Shown here: positions 44,354 to 53,800 of the stretch, one piece after another
Layout of the letters: every line of letters starts with the position of its first letter
How positions within the stretch are numbered: the stretch's first letter is position 1
Assembly: GCA_039819545.1 (NCBI GenBank)
Contig: JBCBRS010000013.1
Coordinates: 1 to 64,000, forward strand
DNA from: CALLPQ01 sp039819545
GTDB taxonomy: Bacteria > Pseudomonadota > Alphaproteobacteria > Caulobacterales > Parvularculaceae
Direction: 5' to 3'
Length of the DNA stretch: 64,000 nucleotides
Notes under the pieces: generated by a model
The model's input: only the letters and a program-made list of their open reading frames with translations
Database searches by the model: none
What the model was told of the DNA's origin: nothing
Made by a program: the position numbers and the translations under genes

Positions 44354-44403
44354 CGGGCCGTTTGGCGTTGGTCTGACCGCTCTTGCACGCGCGTAAAACG
44401 GGC

Positions 44404-45789
44404 ATGACTGATACCCCGCCCCGCCGCGCATCTTCCCCCCCTTCACATTCTGACACGAACGATGCCGGGCGCTCTGCGCAAGCGGACGAGATTGGTGTTG
44501 CCATCCCTGTCTCACGCGCCAGTCGTCTGGCCGGCTTTGGCGGTATTGCCGCTGGCGTTGCCGGCGACGTGTTGGTCAATGGCGCTCGGCAGCTGGCCCG
44601 CGGGGAGCGCGTGGCCCTTGACGATTTGATCCTGACACCCGGCAACGCCAAACGTCTTGCCGACCAACTTGCCCGAATGCGCGGCGCGGCCATGAAGGTT
44701 GGACAGCTCCTTTCCATGGAGGCAGGCGAACTCATCCCAAAAGAATTTTCCGATGTGCTCGCGCGTTTGCGTTCTGCGGCCGAGCCCATGCCGCCGCGCC
44801 AGTTGAAACAGGTTTTGAACCGGCAATGGGGCAAGGGCTGGCTCGCCCGGTTTGAGCATTTTGAGCCCGTGCCGCTCGCCGCCGCCTCCATCGGCCAGGT
44901 CCACCGCGCCCGCACGCTGGAGGGTGAAGACCTCGCCATCAAAATCCAGTATCCCGGCGTGCGCGACAGTATCGATAGCGACGTGGACAATGTGGGGGTC
45001 CTGATCCGCATGGCGGGCGTCCTGCCCGGCTCGGTGGATATTCAGCCCTTTTTGTACGAGGCCAAACGCCAACTGCATGAAGAAGCCAATTACGAGCATG
45101 AGGCCGAGCACCTTTCCTTCTTTTATGATCAGCTTGCTGATGATGATCGGTTCATCGTCCCAAAGCTGGACGTGGATTTTACCACCGACGCCATTCTGGC
45201 CATGTCCTTCGTGGCGGGTGCGCCCATCGAAACGCTGGAACGCGAAAGTCAGGAAACCCGGGACAAAGCGATCACCGACCTTATCCAGCTGCTCATGCGC
45301 GAGCTCTTCCACTGGCAAACCATGCAGACCGATCCGAACTATGCAAATTATCAGATCGAGCCCGAGACCGGCAAAATCATCCTCCTTGATTTTGGTGCAA
45401 CCCGCCGGTTCGATGATGTCCTCGTTGCGGGGTATCGCCAGCTGATGACAGCCGCCCTCGCCCGCGATCTCAACGCCGCCGACAAAGCCATGCGCGCCAT
45501 TGGCTATTTTAACGAGACAATCACCACTTTTCAGCACGAGACCATCATGTCGATCATGGAAATGGCATTAGAGCCCCTCCAGACTGGTGATTTTTACCAT
45601 TTCGGGCAAGACGATTTGATCGTCCGGGTACGGGACAAAGGCATGACCATGCGCCATGAAAAATTCTCCCACGTGCCGCCCATCGATACACTATTTCTAC
45701 AAAGGAAATTCGCGGGGATTTACTTCCTCGCCAGCAAATTGAAAGCCCGCGTCCCGGTTCGGCGGATTATGCAGGACTTTGTAGATTGA
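44404..45789 (+). CDS. ABC1/UbiB-family atypical kinase
   Basis: The protein (461 residues from ATG 44404) has the ABC1 (AarF/UbiB/COQ8) hallmarks: the KxGQ motif in MRGAAMKVGQLLSM and the alanine-rich loop AAASIGQVHRA in place of a glycine-rich loop. It also has the lysine in LAIKIQYPGV, the glutamate in LHEEANYEHEA, and LLDFGATRRF as the DFG motif. Such proteins are ATPases linked to ubiquinone synthesis or lipid handling. The family member cannot be fixed from sequence alone. No membrane segment is seen. The frame also opens at TTG 44383. Confidence 0.88.
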   Translation: MTDTPPRRASSPPSHSDTNDAGRSAQADEIGVAIPVSRASRLAGFGGIAAGVAGDVLVNGARQLARGERVALDDLILTPGNAKRLADQLARMRGAAMKVGQLLSMEAGELIPKEFSDVLARLRSAAEPMPPRQLKQVLNRQWGKGWLARFEHFEPVPLAAASIGQVHRARTLEGEDLAIKIQYPGVRDSIDSDVDNVGVLIRMAGVLPGSVDIQPFLYEAKRQLHEEANYEHEAEHLSFFYDQLADDDRFIVPKLDVDFTTDAILAMSFVAGAPIETLERESQETRDKAITDLIQLLMRELFHWQTMQTDPNYANYQIEPETGKIILLDFGATRRFDDVLVAGYRQLMTAALARDLNAADKAMRAIGYFNETITTFQHETIMSIMEMALEPLQTGDFYHFGQDDLIVRVRDKGMTMRHEKFSHVPPIDTLFLQRKFAGIYFLASKLKARVPVRRIMQDFVD

Positions 45790-45807
45790 TCGCTTGGAGA
45801 AAACACT

Positions 45808-46242
45808 GTGTCCCCGGACTTGATCCGGGGCCTTTGGATTGGGGTAAGGAGTGTGCATCAACAGTTCCCGGATCAAGCCCGGGAGTACGGTTTTTTCGAT
45901 ATTTACCCCGTGTCCCCGGGCGTAAGATCCGGGGCCTTTTGATTGAGGCACGGAGTGTGCATTAACAGATCCCGGGTCAAGCCCGGGAATACGGTTTTTC
46001 GATAGTTACCCCGTGTCCCCGGTCTTGATCCGGGGCCGTTGGGTTAGGGTATGGAGTGTGCATCAACTGTTCCCGGGTCAAGCCCGGGAATACGGTTTTT
46101 CGATATTGACCCCGTGTCCCCGGGCGTAAGACCCGGGGCCTTTTGATTGAGACACGGAGTATGTATGAACAGATCCCGGGTCGAGCCCGGGAATACGGTT
46201 TTTCGATATTTACCCCGTGTCCCCGGACTTGATCCGGGGCCT
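45808..46242. repeat. Palindromic repeat array D (period about 102 bp)
   Basis: Copies begin near 45808, 45910, 46013, 46114 and 46217 (steps 101-103 bp), the last one cut short. Each has a GTGTCCCCGG...CCGGGGCC hairpin, a 30-base spacer, and a TTCCCGG...CCCGGGA hairpin with a TACGG end. The loop motif GCAAGCGCAGCGC of arrays A-C is missing, so this is a separate subtype. Confidence 0.9.
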
Positions 46243-46298
46243 TATTATTTGCGGGGATAGTTATCCCCGCACTCGCGCCGCCGGGTATTCTCCCGCCC

Positions 46299-47006
46299 AT
46301 GGAAAACACAGACTCCCCCTTTGTTATTGACGATAGCCTCGAGGCCATCTTGCGGCTTGCGGATCGCTGCATGGACTATTGCGAGGCTTTTCATCGCCGT
46401 ATTATGCGTATTGATTTTCGCAAGAACGATCTTGGGTTTGTGCTTGTCCTCGCTTATGCGCGCCTGTTCGTGGTTACGAGCCGTCTTCTCGACTATGCCA
46501 GCCATCCGGTTCCCTATCGTCCGCGTGCGGTGCGTCCCTCACGGGCGGGGGAATATCGCAATCGCGAGCGGTCGCTCGCCACCCGGCTTGATGATCGGTT
46601 TGGCATTCTTGCCCAAGTCAATGTGTTGGCGGTGAAAGGCCGTCAAATGATCCGCCGCGATCAAGCAGGCCGGTTTGGCGTCCAAGAGTCCGTATTCCCG
46701 GGCAAGCGCAGCGCAGACCCGGGAACTGTCACCGCAGGCTCCGAACCTGTTGAGGGAGGCCCCGGGTCTTTATTCTCCTTTGGCGCCCGGGGACACGGGG
46801 TGGATAATAACAATAAGGCCGTATTCCCAGACACGCACCGCGCAGACCCGGGACCTGTCTGCGAAAAAGCCGAACCCGGTGAAACAACCACCGGTTCCCT
46901 CTCTTGTGACGGGACCAGAAATTTGGAATCCGTAAATGCGTATTCCTCAGCGAAACGCAGGGCGCAAACCCCTACGCCGTTTCAGATACCAGCTGCCGAA
47001 ACCTGA
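46299..47006 (+). CDS. Small helical protein extended by palindromic repeat sequence
   Basis: The first 130 residues (46299-46690) are a plausible helical protein (LEAILRLADRCMDYCEAFHRRIMRIDF, VLAYARLFVVTSRLLDYA). From 46688 on, the frame runs through two copies of the palindromic repeat, giving a tail with VFPGKRSADPGT and AVFPDTHRADPGP. The repeats replace the original end of the gene; the tail of about 105 residues has no other similarity that I can see. The gene ends inside the 3' end of the convergent ATP12 gene. Family of the N-terminal part not recognised. Confidence 0.65.
   Translation: MENTDSPFVIDDSLEAILRLADRCMDYCEAFHRRIMRIDFRKNDLGFVLVLAYARLFVVTSRLLDYASHPVPYRPRAVRPSRAGEYRNRERSLATRLDDRFGILAQVNVLAVKGRQMIRRDQAGRFGVQESVFPGKRSADPGTVTAGSEPVEGGPGSLFSFGARGHGVDNNNKAVFPDTHRADPGPVCEKAEPGETTTGSLSCDGTRNLESVNAYSSAKRRAQTPTPFQIPAAET
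46688..46978 (+). repeat. Palindromic repeat copies inside a coding region
   Basis: One copy spans 46690-46799 (CCGTATTCCCGGGCAAGCGCAGCGC at its left end), with a partly disturbed right hairpin that carries an insert (TTTATTCTCC). A second, degenerate copy starts at 46822. A third fragment lies at about 46926-46978. All keep the same reading frame open. Confidence 0.75.
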
Positions 47007-47697
47007 CGGCGTCCGATATTTCGCGCGCGATTTGCTGGCGCCGCTCGATGGCTTCGCTGTCCTGCCCCCATTTTTCTGCCTGAAACACTTCATCGAGCTG
47101 TGCAGCTTCGATGATGGCGCCGTCGCTCGCCGCACCGTGGGCCCCGAGCAGACCGAGCGCTGCCGATCCCGTCAATTCCGTCAGCCGCCGTGCCACGAGG
47201 AGGTCCGCTCTTTCAAGGCCCGCAATCAACGTGGCGGCGCGAGCCAACACCGCCGGGTCCTGATCAACATAAATCACACCAGCGGTTGCCTTTAGCGCGA
47301 TATCAAACCGCGCCGCCAGGATCGCCAGATGCGTATCCCAGCAAGTCGCCTGCCGCTCAACCAGCGCCACCGGGCCCTCGGCGCGGTAGCACAACAGGTC
47401 AGAAGCGAGGAAGCGATTGATTTCCGCCCGCCATGCCTGGTGCTCGGCAGGTGAGGCATCAAGCACCGTCATCTGATAGCCGGTCATGGGCATGGAGCGA
47501 AAAACGATATGTGGTCCCTGTGCAGACCATTCGCTGACGATCACCTCTGCAAGGGTTTTCGATGGCGCAGTCAAGGGGTTTCGTGCGGGCGTCTTTGCGC
47601 CGCGCCCGTCCAGCAGCACGCTGAACTGCCCGTCTGCCATACCAAGCGATACAGCATCATAAAACCGTTTAGGGTGAGAAGGCTCTTGCATCGTCAT
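46972..47697 (-). CDS. ATP12-family F1-ATPase assembly chaperone
   Basis: The 241-residue protein has the ATP12 pattern: KRFYDAVSLGMADGQFSVLLDGR, KTPARNPLTAPSKTLAEVIVSEW, the MPMTGYQMTVLD block and FLASDLLCYRAEGP. It also has WDTHLAILAARFD and the ELTGSAALGLLG region. The family helps assemble the alpha subunit of F1-ATPase in mitochondria and is found in alphaproteobacteria. Its 3' end overlaps the convergent repeat-extended gene by 35 bases. It is followed upstream by the RluC-type gene on the same strand. Confidence 0.92.
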   Translation of the reverse strand: MTMQEPSHPKRFYDAVSLGMADGQFSVLLDGRGAKTPARNPLTAPSKTLAEVIVSEWSAQGPHIVFRSMPMTGYQMTVLDASPAEHQAWRAEINRFLASDLLCYRAEGPVALVERQATCWDTHLAILAARFDIALKATAGVIYVDQDPAVLARAATLIAGLERADLLVARRLTELTGSAALGLLGAHGAASDGAIIEAAQLDEVFQAEKWGQDSEAIERRQQIAREISDAVRFRQLVSETA

Positions 47698-47728
47698 TCG
47701 TCAAACCGGTGTGTCATAAGCCGCTTGT

Positions 47729-48751
47729 TTATTGATCTGGCCACTGAGCATCGGTCTCTTCATCGAAATCAAAAAACCGCCACGCCTTGTGCATATGGCT
47801 CAACAGGGGGGCCGTGAAGCGGACCCACGCGCCGGTGTGTGGATGCTGAAACCGCATGGATCGACAATGGAGATGAAGCTTACCGGACAGCCCCTCAATC
47901 CGCGACTGAGCAAAGCCATATTTACCATCACCAATGATCGGTGTCCCAATGACTGCACAATGAACACGCAGTTGATGGGTACGACCCGTGCGCGGGCGCA
48001 AGGCAACAAAACCGATATCGGCGCCGGCCTCCCCCAAGACCTGAAAATCGGAAATGGCGCGCTTTGCCGTTTCGCCTTCGGCCGGTACCATCTTTTCAAG
48101 CATGGTATCATCGTCGGTGCGGACCATGCGTTTTGCGATGGGGCGTTTGATCGTGCCAAAACGCGGGCTGGGAACACCCACGGTCAGGGCCCAATAGGTC
48201 TTTTCAACCGTCTGGGTCTGGAAGGCGTGGCCAAGCCGGGTTGCCGCCTGGCGCGTTTTGGCAAGGATCAGAACCCCGGCGGTATCCCGGTCAAGCCGGT
48301 GAACAAGGCGCGGTGCCCGATCCTTTGCGTCGGTCGCCCGCGCCATGGCCCACGCCCGGACCATGCCATCCACATGGCGCGGCGTACCAGAACCGCCCTG
48401 GACAGCAAGACCGTGGGGCTTATTCAGCACCAGGATAGTCTCATCCTCGTGGAGGATCATCTCCTCAATGGCGCGGGCATCGCGGGCAATGATTTCCGGG
48501 TCGATGATCGGTGCACGCACTTGACGCTGATCGGCGGGCTGATCGGGCATGGGCGGTATGCGGACAGATTGGCCGGCCACAAGACGCAAGGCCGCCTTTG
48601 CCCGGCCACCATCGACCCGCACCTGCCCCTTGCGCAGGAGTTGTTCAAGCTTGCCATGGTGCAGGGCCGGAAAGTGGGTGCGAAACCATCGATCAAGACG
48701 CATGCCATCTTCGTCGCTTGCCACCGAGCGTGTCTGGACACCCGCCATCAA
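47729..48751 (-). CDS. RluA/RluC-family pseudouridine synthase
   Basis: The 340-residue protein has an N-terminal S4 domain (MRLDRWFRTHFPALHHGKLEQLLRKGQVRVDG). The catalytic RluA-type domain follows, with the active aspartate in RLVHRLDRDTAGVLILAK. Further motifs are LNKPHGLAVQGG and RTGRTHQLRVHCA. Such enzymes modify uridines in 23S rRNA; by length and S4 domain it is closest to RluC. The start overlaps the end of crcB (ATGA), so the pair is coupled. Confidence 0.92.
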   Translation of the reverse strand: MMAGVQTRSVASDEDGMRLDRWFRTHFPALHHGKLEQLLRKGQVRVDGGRAKAALRLVAGQSVRIPPMPDQPADQRQVRAPIIDPEIIARDARAIEEMILHEDETILVLNKPHGLAVQGGSGTPRHVDGMVRAWAMARATDAKDRAPRLVHRLDRDTAGVLILAKTRQAATRLGHAFQTQTVEKTYWALTVGVPSPRFGTIKRPIAKRMVRTDDDTMLEKMVPAEGETAKRAISDFQVLGEAGADIGFVALRPRTGRTHQLRVHCAVIGTPIIGDGKYGFAQSRIEGLSGKLHLHCRSMRFQHPHTGAWVRFTAPLLSHMHKAWRFFDFDEETDAQWPDQ

Positions 48752-49161
48752 AGCGCCCGCCCGAGGGCTAGACCGGCAAAAAGGGCGAGTGCGGACAATA
48801 GGACTGAACCGACCATATAGAGCCCGGCAGGAGCAAGACTGCCCCGTTCGATCAGGGTAATGGCATCAAGAGAAAAGGCCGAAAACGTCGTGAAACCGCC
48901 AAGCAAACCAACGCCCACGAACAACCGCCAGGCATGGGAAGGCTCCGTGCGCATGGCGATAACCCCCATGAGCAAACCGAGGGCGCACGAACCAGCAATG
49001 TTCACCACCAACGTGCCCACCGGAAAACCGCCCCCGAAAATATGACGCGCCCCCTCCAACGACAGATATCGCAGAGCACTGCCGAGGGCGCCGCCAAGCG
49101 CCACAAGACCCATCGCCTGAAAGAGCGGTATGGCGGGAAGTGTTGGATCAGGCGGCGACAT
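48748..49161 (-). CDS. crcB: Fluoride ion transporter CrcB (Fluc)
   Basis: A 137-residue four-helix membrane protein of the fluoride exporter family. The signature blocks are clear: GGALGSALRYLS, GTLVVNIAGSCALGLLMG with the conserved N in helix 2, and GLLGGFTTFSAFSLDAITL with the phenylalanine track. The final helix is LYMVGSVLLSALALFAGLALG. It works as an antiparallel dimer in the inner membrane. No fluoride riboswitch is seen in the short upstream gap. Confidence 0.95.
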   Translation of the reverse strand: MSPPDPTLPAIPLFQAMGLVALGGALGSALRYLSLEGARHIFGGGFPVGTLVVNIAGSCALGLLMGVIAMRTEPSHAWRLFVGVGLLGGFTTFSAFSLDAITLIERGSLAPAGLYMVGSVLLSALALFAGLALGRAL

Positions 49162-49239
49162 TGGACAAGACTTTCTATGGGCACCCTGTTCGAGGTGGCA
49201 CCGGTGTTGGAACAGACCCCGTTACGAGATGCGTGTGGC

Positions 49240-50757
49240 CTAACGCCCGGTGCGCCACGAAACAACCCTGCGCCCGGTATCAACTTCAATGACCCAACGG
49301 CGTCCGGCTTTGGCCAGCGCCCGGGCAAGCGCGCGCGTCGTCTCCACACGTTCGCCATTGACAGAAAGGATACGGTATCCCTTGCGCAAACCCTGCCGGG
49401 CGCCATAGCTGCGCCGCGGTATCTCCGTCACCGCAACACCGCGCAAGAACGGATCAAGCCCAAGCTCTTCATTATATTTAGGCGAGAGATTGGCAACGCT
49501 CACCCCGGTCAGCGGGTGATTGCCGTCAAGCTTGCGCACATCGCGTTTGGGCGTTTCAGGCGGCACGTCCAGGGTCAGCGTTGCGGACTTCGTCTTTCCA
49601 TCGCGGGCAAAGGCGATAGCGGTTTTATCTTTCGAACTGCCTACCCCAACCCGGTAGCGCAAGGTCTCCGCATCATAAACCGGCTGCCCGTCAATTTCGA
49701 TGATCACATCGCCGGGCTTGAGGCCAGCCTTATCGGCCGGGCCGCCAGACCAGACTTCCTCAATAATCGCGCCCGCGGGTCGATCAAGTTTCAGGGCGCG
49801 GGACAAGTCAGCCGTCACTGTTCCCGTGGAGGCCCCGAGCCAGGGGCGGGCGAGCACGCCGCCATTCACGGCAGACGAGAGCACCTGTTGCACAAGACGG
49901 CTGGGGATCGCGAAGCCAATGCCGTTGGAACCGCCGGACCGCGAATAGATTGCCGTGTTGATCCCCACCAGACGGCCGTTAACATCCACAAGCGCGCCGC
50001 CCGAATTACCGGGATTGATCGCTGCGTCCGTCTGTATGAAGAATTGATAGTCGCTAATCGAAACCGCCGTGCGGGCCAGCGCCGAAATGATCCCGCTGGT
50101 TACGGTCTGCCCCACGCCAAAGGGATTGCCGATGGCAAGCACCACATCGCCGACTTCAATTGCGTCGGAATTGGCAAATTCCAGAAATGGCAAGGTCTCG
50201 TCGGCTTGGATTTGCAGCACCGCCAAATCCGTCTGCGGATCAGTAAAGACAAGGGTCGCATCAAACTCCCGCCGATCACTGAGCACCACGGTTATCTCGG
50301 TCATCTTTTCGATCACGTGATTGTTGGTAATGATGTAGCCGTCGGGACCGACGATCACACCGGAGCCAAGCGAGCTTTGCTCACGGGGTCTGACCTGACC
50401 GAAAAACCGCTCAAACAACGGATCTACCGAACGCGCCGGCACTTCGCGCCGGGTAAATACATTGACGACGGCGGGCGCAACCTCGCTTACCACGGGGGCA
50501 AAGGACAAGCGCACCTGCTCCATGGTTTCAGGCACCATGCGATCGTCAAGCCGAAGATCCGACGGCGCGGTTTCGATCGCATCCACCAGCGTCGGTTCAC
50601 TGGACTCCACCGGTGTTTGAGCAGAGCAGGCAACGCTAAACAAACAGGCGGTAAGGCCGATAAAAGCCTGGAGAAACAGTGAGGAAGAACAAGCCGTAGA
50701 GCCCGGCATAAAGGCCATATTTCCGGCCCTATCTCCGGACACGATCATAGTCAGCAT
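49240..50757 (-). CDS. DegP/DegQ-type periplasmic serine protease
   Basis: An HtrA-family protease for quality control in the cell envelope. The 505-residue protein has an N-terminal hydrophobic segment with lipobox-like LFSVAC, so it may be lipid-anchored. The trypsin-like domain has the triad H in ITNNHVIEK, D in DPQTDLAVL and S in NPGNSGGALVD. Two PDZ domains follow (about 275-370 and 400-490, with GLKPGDVIIEIDGQPV and LRKGYRILSVNGERV). The true start may be an internal ATG, for example MAFMPGS. Sigma or other control not visible. Confidence 0.92.
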   Translation of the reverse strand: MLTMIVSGDRAGNMAFMPGSTACSSSLFLQAFIGLTACLFSVACSAQTPVESSEPTLVDAIETAPSDLRLDDRMVPETMEQVRLSFAPVVSEVAPAVVNVFTRREVPARSVDPLFERFFGQVRPREQSSLGSGVIVGPDGYIITNNHVIEKMTEITVVLSDRREFDATLVFTDPQTDLAVLQIQADETLPFLEFANSDAIEVGDVVLAIGNPFGVGQTVTSGIISALARTAVSISDYQFFIQTDAAINPGNSGGALVDVNGRLVGINTAIYSRSGGSNGIGFAIPSRLVQQVLSSAVNGGVLARPWLGASTGTVTADLSRALKLDRPAGAIIEEVWSGGPADKAGLKPGDVIIEIDGQPVYDAETLRYRVGVGSSKDKTAIAFARDGKTKSATLTLDVPPETPKRDVRKLDGNHPLTGVSVANLSPKYNEELGLDPFLRGVAVTEIPRRSYGARQGLRKGYRILSVNGERVETTRALARALAKAGRRWVIEVDTGRRVVSWRTGR

Positions 50758-50888
50758 GGGTACCCTCCTTCGGCGACGGCTCGCGCCGTGTGTCCTCGCA
50801 AAAGTAGGCTTTCCCCACTGAAATGCAAACAGGCAGATACGCGTAAATAAAAAAACGCGCCTCTGCTCATTTCGCTGTTTCTAAAGCT

Positions 50889-53800
50889 CTAAAAGAGGAA
50901 ATCGTCGGCAGACAGATCACCAATCGCCACATCCACAAGAACAAGGCGGTTCGCACCAGCGGCAATGACCGTGTTGCCCGATGAGTCGGTGGAAACGTGA
51001 TTATTGATCAAGTCGGAAAAGCTCGTGATTGCACCAACTGCCGACAGATCAATTTGCTCGCCGATTTCGTCGGCGTTGAAATCCTCGATCACATCGGCGC
51101 CAAAGCCATTGGCAAAAATGAAGGTGTCAGCCCCCTCACCGCCGCGGAACCGATCCACCCCGCCGGGGCCGCCGGAGAGCACATCATCACCGCCGCCGCC
51201 AACGATAAAATCATTGCCATTGCCGCCGTTAATCACGTCGTTGCCGGTTTCACCCACAAGGAGGTCGTTGCCCGCACCGCCATTGATCGTATCGTTCCCG
51301 GAGCCACCATTAACGGTATCATTGCCATCCTGACCACTGAGCAGATCATCGCCAACGCGGCCAGCGATAAAATCATTACCCTGATTACCGAAGACGGTGT
51401 CATTGCTGTTGCCCGCATTGACGGTATCGTTCCCGGTCCCGGCAACGACGAAGTCCGCATCCTCGCCGCTGGCGATTGCATCATTGCCATTTCCGCCAAA
51501 AATAGTGTCGCGGCCGGACGCAGCGTTGATCTCGTCATTGCCGTCACCACCATCAATCAGGTCATCGCCTACACCGGCATTCAGCGTGTCGTCACCACGA
51601 TTACCGTTCAACGTGTCGTTTCCTGACGACAGGCTCAATACGTCATTACCGATACCACCATCTGCGAAGTCATTTCCGGAACCGCCGGCAATCAGATCGT
51701 TACCGGTATTGCCAAACAGCCGGTCATTACCCGCGCCGCCATTGAGCATATCGATATCGGTCCCGCCAAACAAGAGATCGTCGCCCGCCCCGCCATTCAG
51801 CGTATCACGGTTTCCGCCCCCATTCAGCGTATCGGCCATGGCGCCACTGGTCAGGAAATCATTACCGTCACCGCCACTCAGCGAATCGTTACCAGCCTGA
51901 GAGAACAGAAGATCGTTGCCCGCGCCGCCGCGAATGGTGTCGTTGTCGTCGCCACTGCGCAAATCATCATCGCCAGTGTTCCCGATGATAAGATCATTAC
52001 CGTCCCCTGATAACGCAAAGTCATTCCCCGCTCCGCCGTCGATACGGTCATTCCCCGCCTCGCCAACAAGGGTATCGTTACCGGCCCCGCCATTCAGCGT
52101 ATCATTCCCCGCCTCGCCATTCAGACCATCATCACCAGCGCCGCCGTTGACGGCATCATTGCCGAGACCCGCCGCGAGGAAGTCCTCCTCATTGGTCCCA
52201 AACAGTGTTTCCGATGCGTTGGTCCCGAGTTGCGTGATCCCTTGCAAAAAGGCTGCACCATCACGGCCCGGCTGAACTTGGCCAAACTGTTGGGCCGCGT
52301 TTTCGTTGTAGTCAGCAAAGGCTCGGCTTTGTGCGTTTTCATCACCAAGGAACATCTGTGTACCGAAGTTCGTCCCGAATGACGGTACGCCCACGGCAAA
52401 AAAGTCATTGGCGAGCGTCCCGCCTACCCCGCGGAAGAGTTCGAGTGCGTCGCCAAGGAGAATTCCGGCCTCGTCCGACCGAACGAACTGAAGGAGGAAA
52501 TCCCGAAGGACTGGCTCGTTGGTAACAGGGATAACGGCGGGGCCGCCCTCATACTGAACGAGATCAAGGTCGTAAGCCTGTCCATCTGGCGCGTTGAATA
52601 AACGTTCACCACGGATCAATCCCGCATGCGCCTGAAACTGTTCCAAAACATCCGGCAGGGTAAAGTGTAGTTCAAGCGCAAGAGAATCCGGCGCGCCCGT
52701 GAAGAGCGTACCCGACCGATAATATTCCGCCAATTCACGGTTCGCGAGTTCAAACTCTGAAGACGTTTCTCCGTTCTGAAACGCTTCCTGCGATGCCTCG
52801 ACTAATCGAACAATAGACTCGCCAATATTCGACTGGCTTATAACGTTGCCGCCAAAATACCCGGTTACGCCGAGAGAATCGATAATGTCATCAAGCGCCA
52901 CATCGGGAGCATTGAGCTCAAAATAATACTCTGCCCCCTGAATAGCGGTTTGGGCAACGAATGGATTAAAGGTCTGACCACTAAGGACCCCATTGATCCG
53001 GTCAGATTGGTCGGCGAACACTTCATGGAAGATGCTGATGATCTCCGCACTGCGATATCCGTAATAGGCAACAGCCGGAAAATCCCCGAACTGATCACCG
53101 AAATTGTCTCCCGCGGCACTGCGCTCCCCGAAAAACCTCAAGCCCTCTTCGTTCACATAATGGAACTGATCAAATTGGGCGTTCCAGACTTCGTTGGAGT
53201 ATTCCACATAGACATTCAAACGGGGGTCCAGATTATCGCGGATAAAAGTCGCAAACTGACGAACGAAGTCATCGCTTGCCTGATGCGGAATGTTAAACCA
53301 CGGATCAGCGCCTACCTGATTTGATAGGGCAACCATGATTTCTAGCGGCACACCCGTTTGAAGCCCGTCAATAAAAGACGCACCGCGCTCAATGAACGTA
53401 ACAAGCTCACCTGTATCTGCGTCGCGCAAGGGTTCGCGGGTATCGGGATCGAGATAAACCGGCGTGTTAAACCCGCGTGACAGCGTTGCAAGTTCGCTCG
53501 GAGAAATACTGGGGATAAGCCCTGCAATTTCGTATTCCAGCGCCTGGTTTGACGGCAGCCCGTAAAAGGCATCGTCGACATCGGCAAGATCGCTGAATTC
53601 CCGGACATTTGAATTGTTGGTGTGCATCCAGTCCATGAAACGCAGCACGCGAAAATCTTCGATTTCCTCTAGGTAATCAGGATTGAAAATTGCACCGGCA
53701 TCATGCAACGCTTCATGTTCCTCCCGCACCAGCACGAAATCTCGCAAATGATTGTTTTCGTTCACATCGTTGATGACGATGCCAACCGGAAAGCCCTCAT

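Noticed and set aside
44512..45537. Minus-strand open frame of 341 codons
   Set aside because: Antisense to the ABC1 kinase gene; no motif of its own.
47732..48820. Plus-strand open frame of 362 codons
   Set aside because: Antisense to the RluC-type gene, whose S4 and HRLDRD motifs are clear; no family-like motifs in this frame.
48934..50682. Plus-strand open frame of 582 codons over crcB and the DegP-type gene
   Set aside because: It lies antisense to two genes with clear family motifs, has no ribosome-binding site and its sequence is what high G+C coding DNA gives on the opposite strand.
50997..51626. Plus-strand frames with regular I-A and P-P repeats over the RTX region
   Set aside because: They mirror the GGxGxD repeats of the RTX gene read on the other strand.
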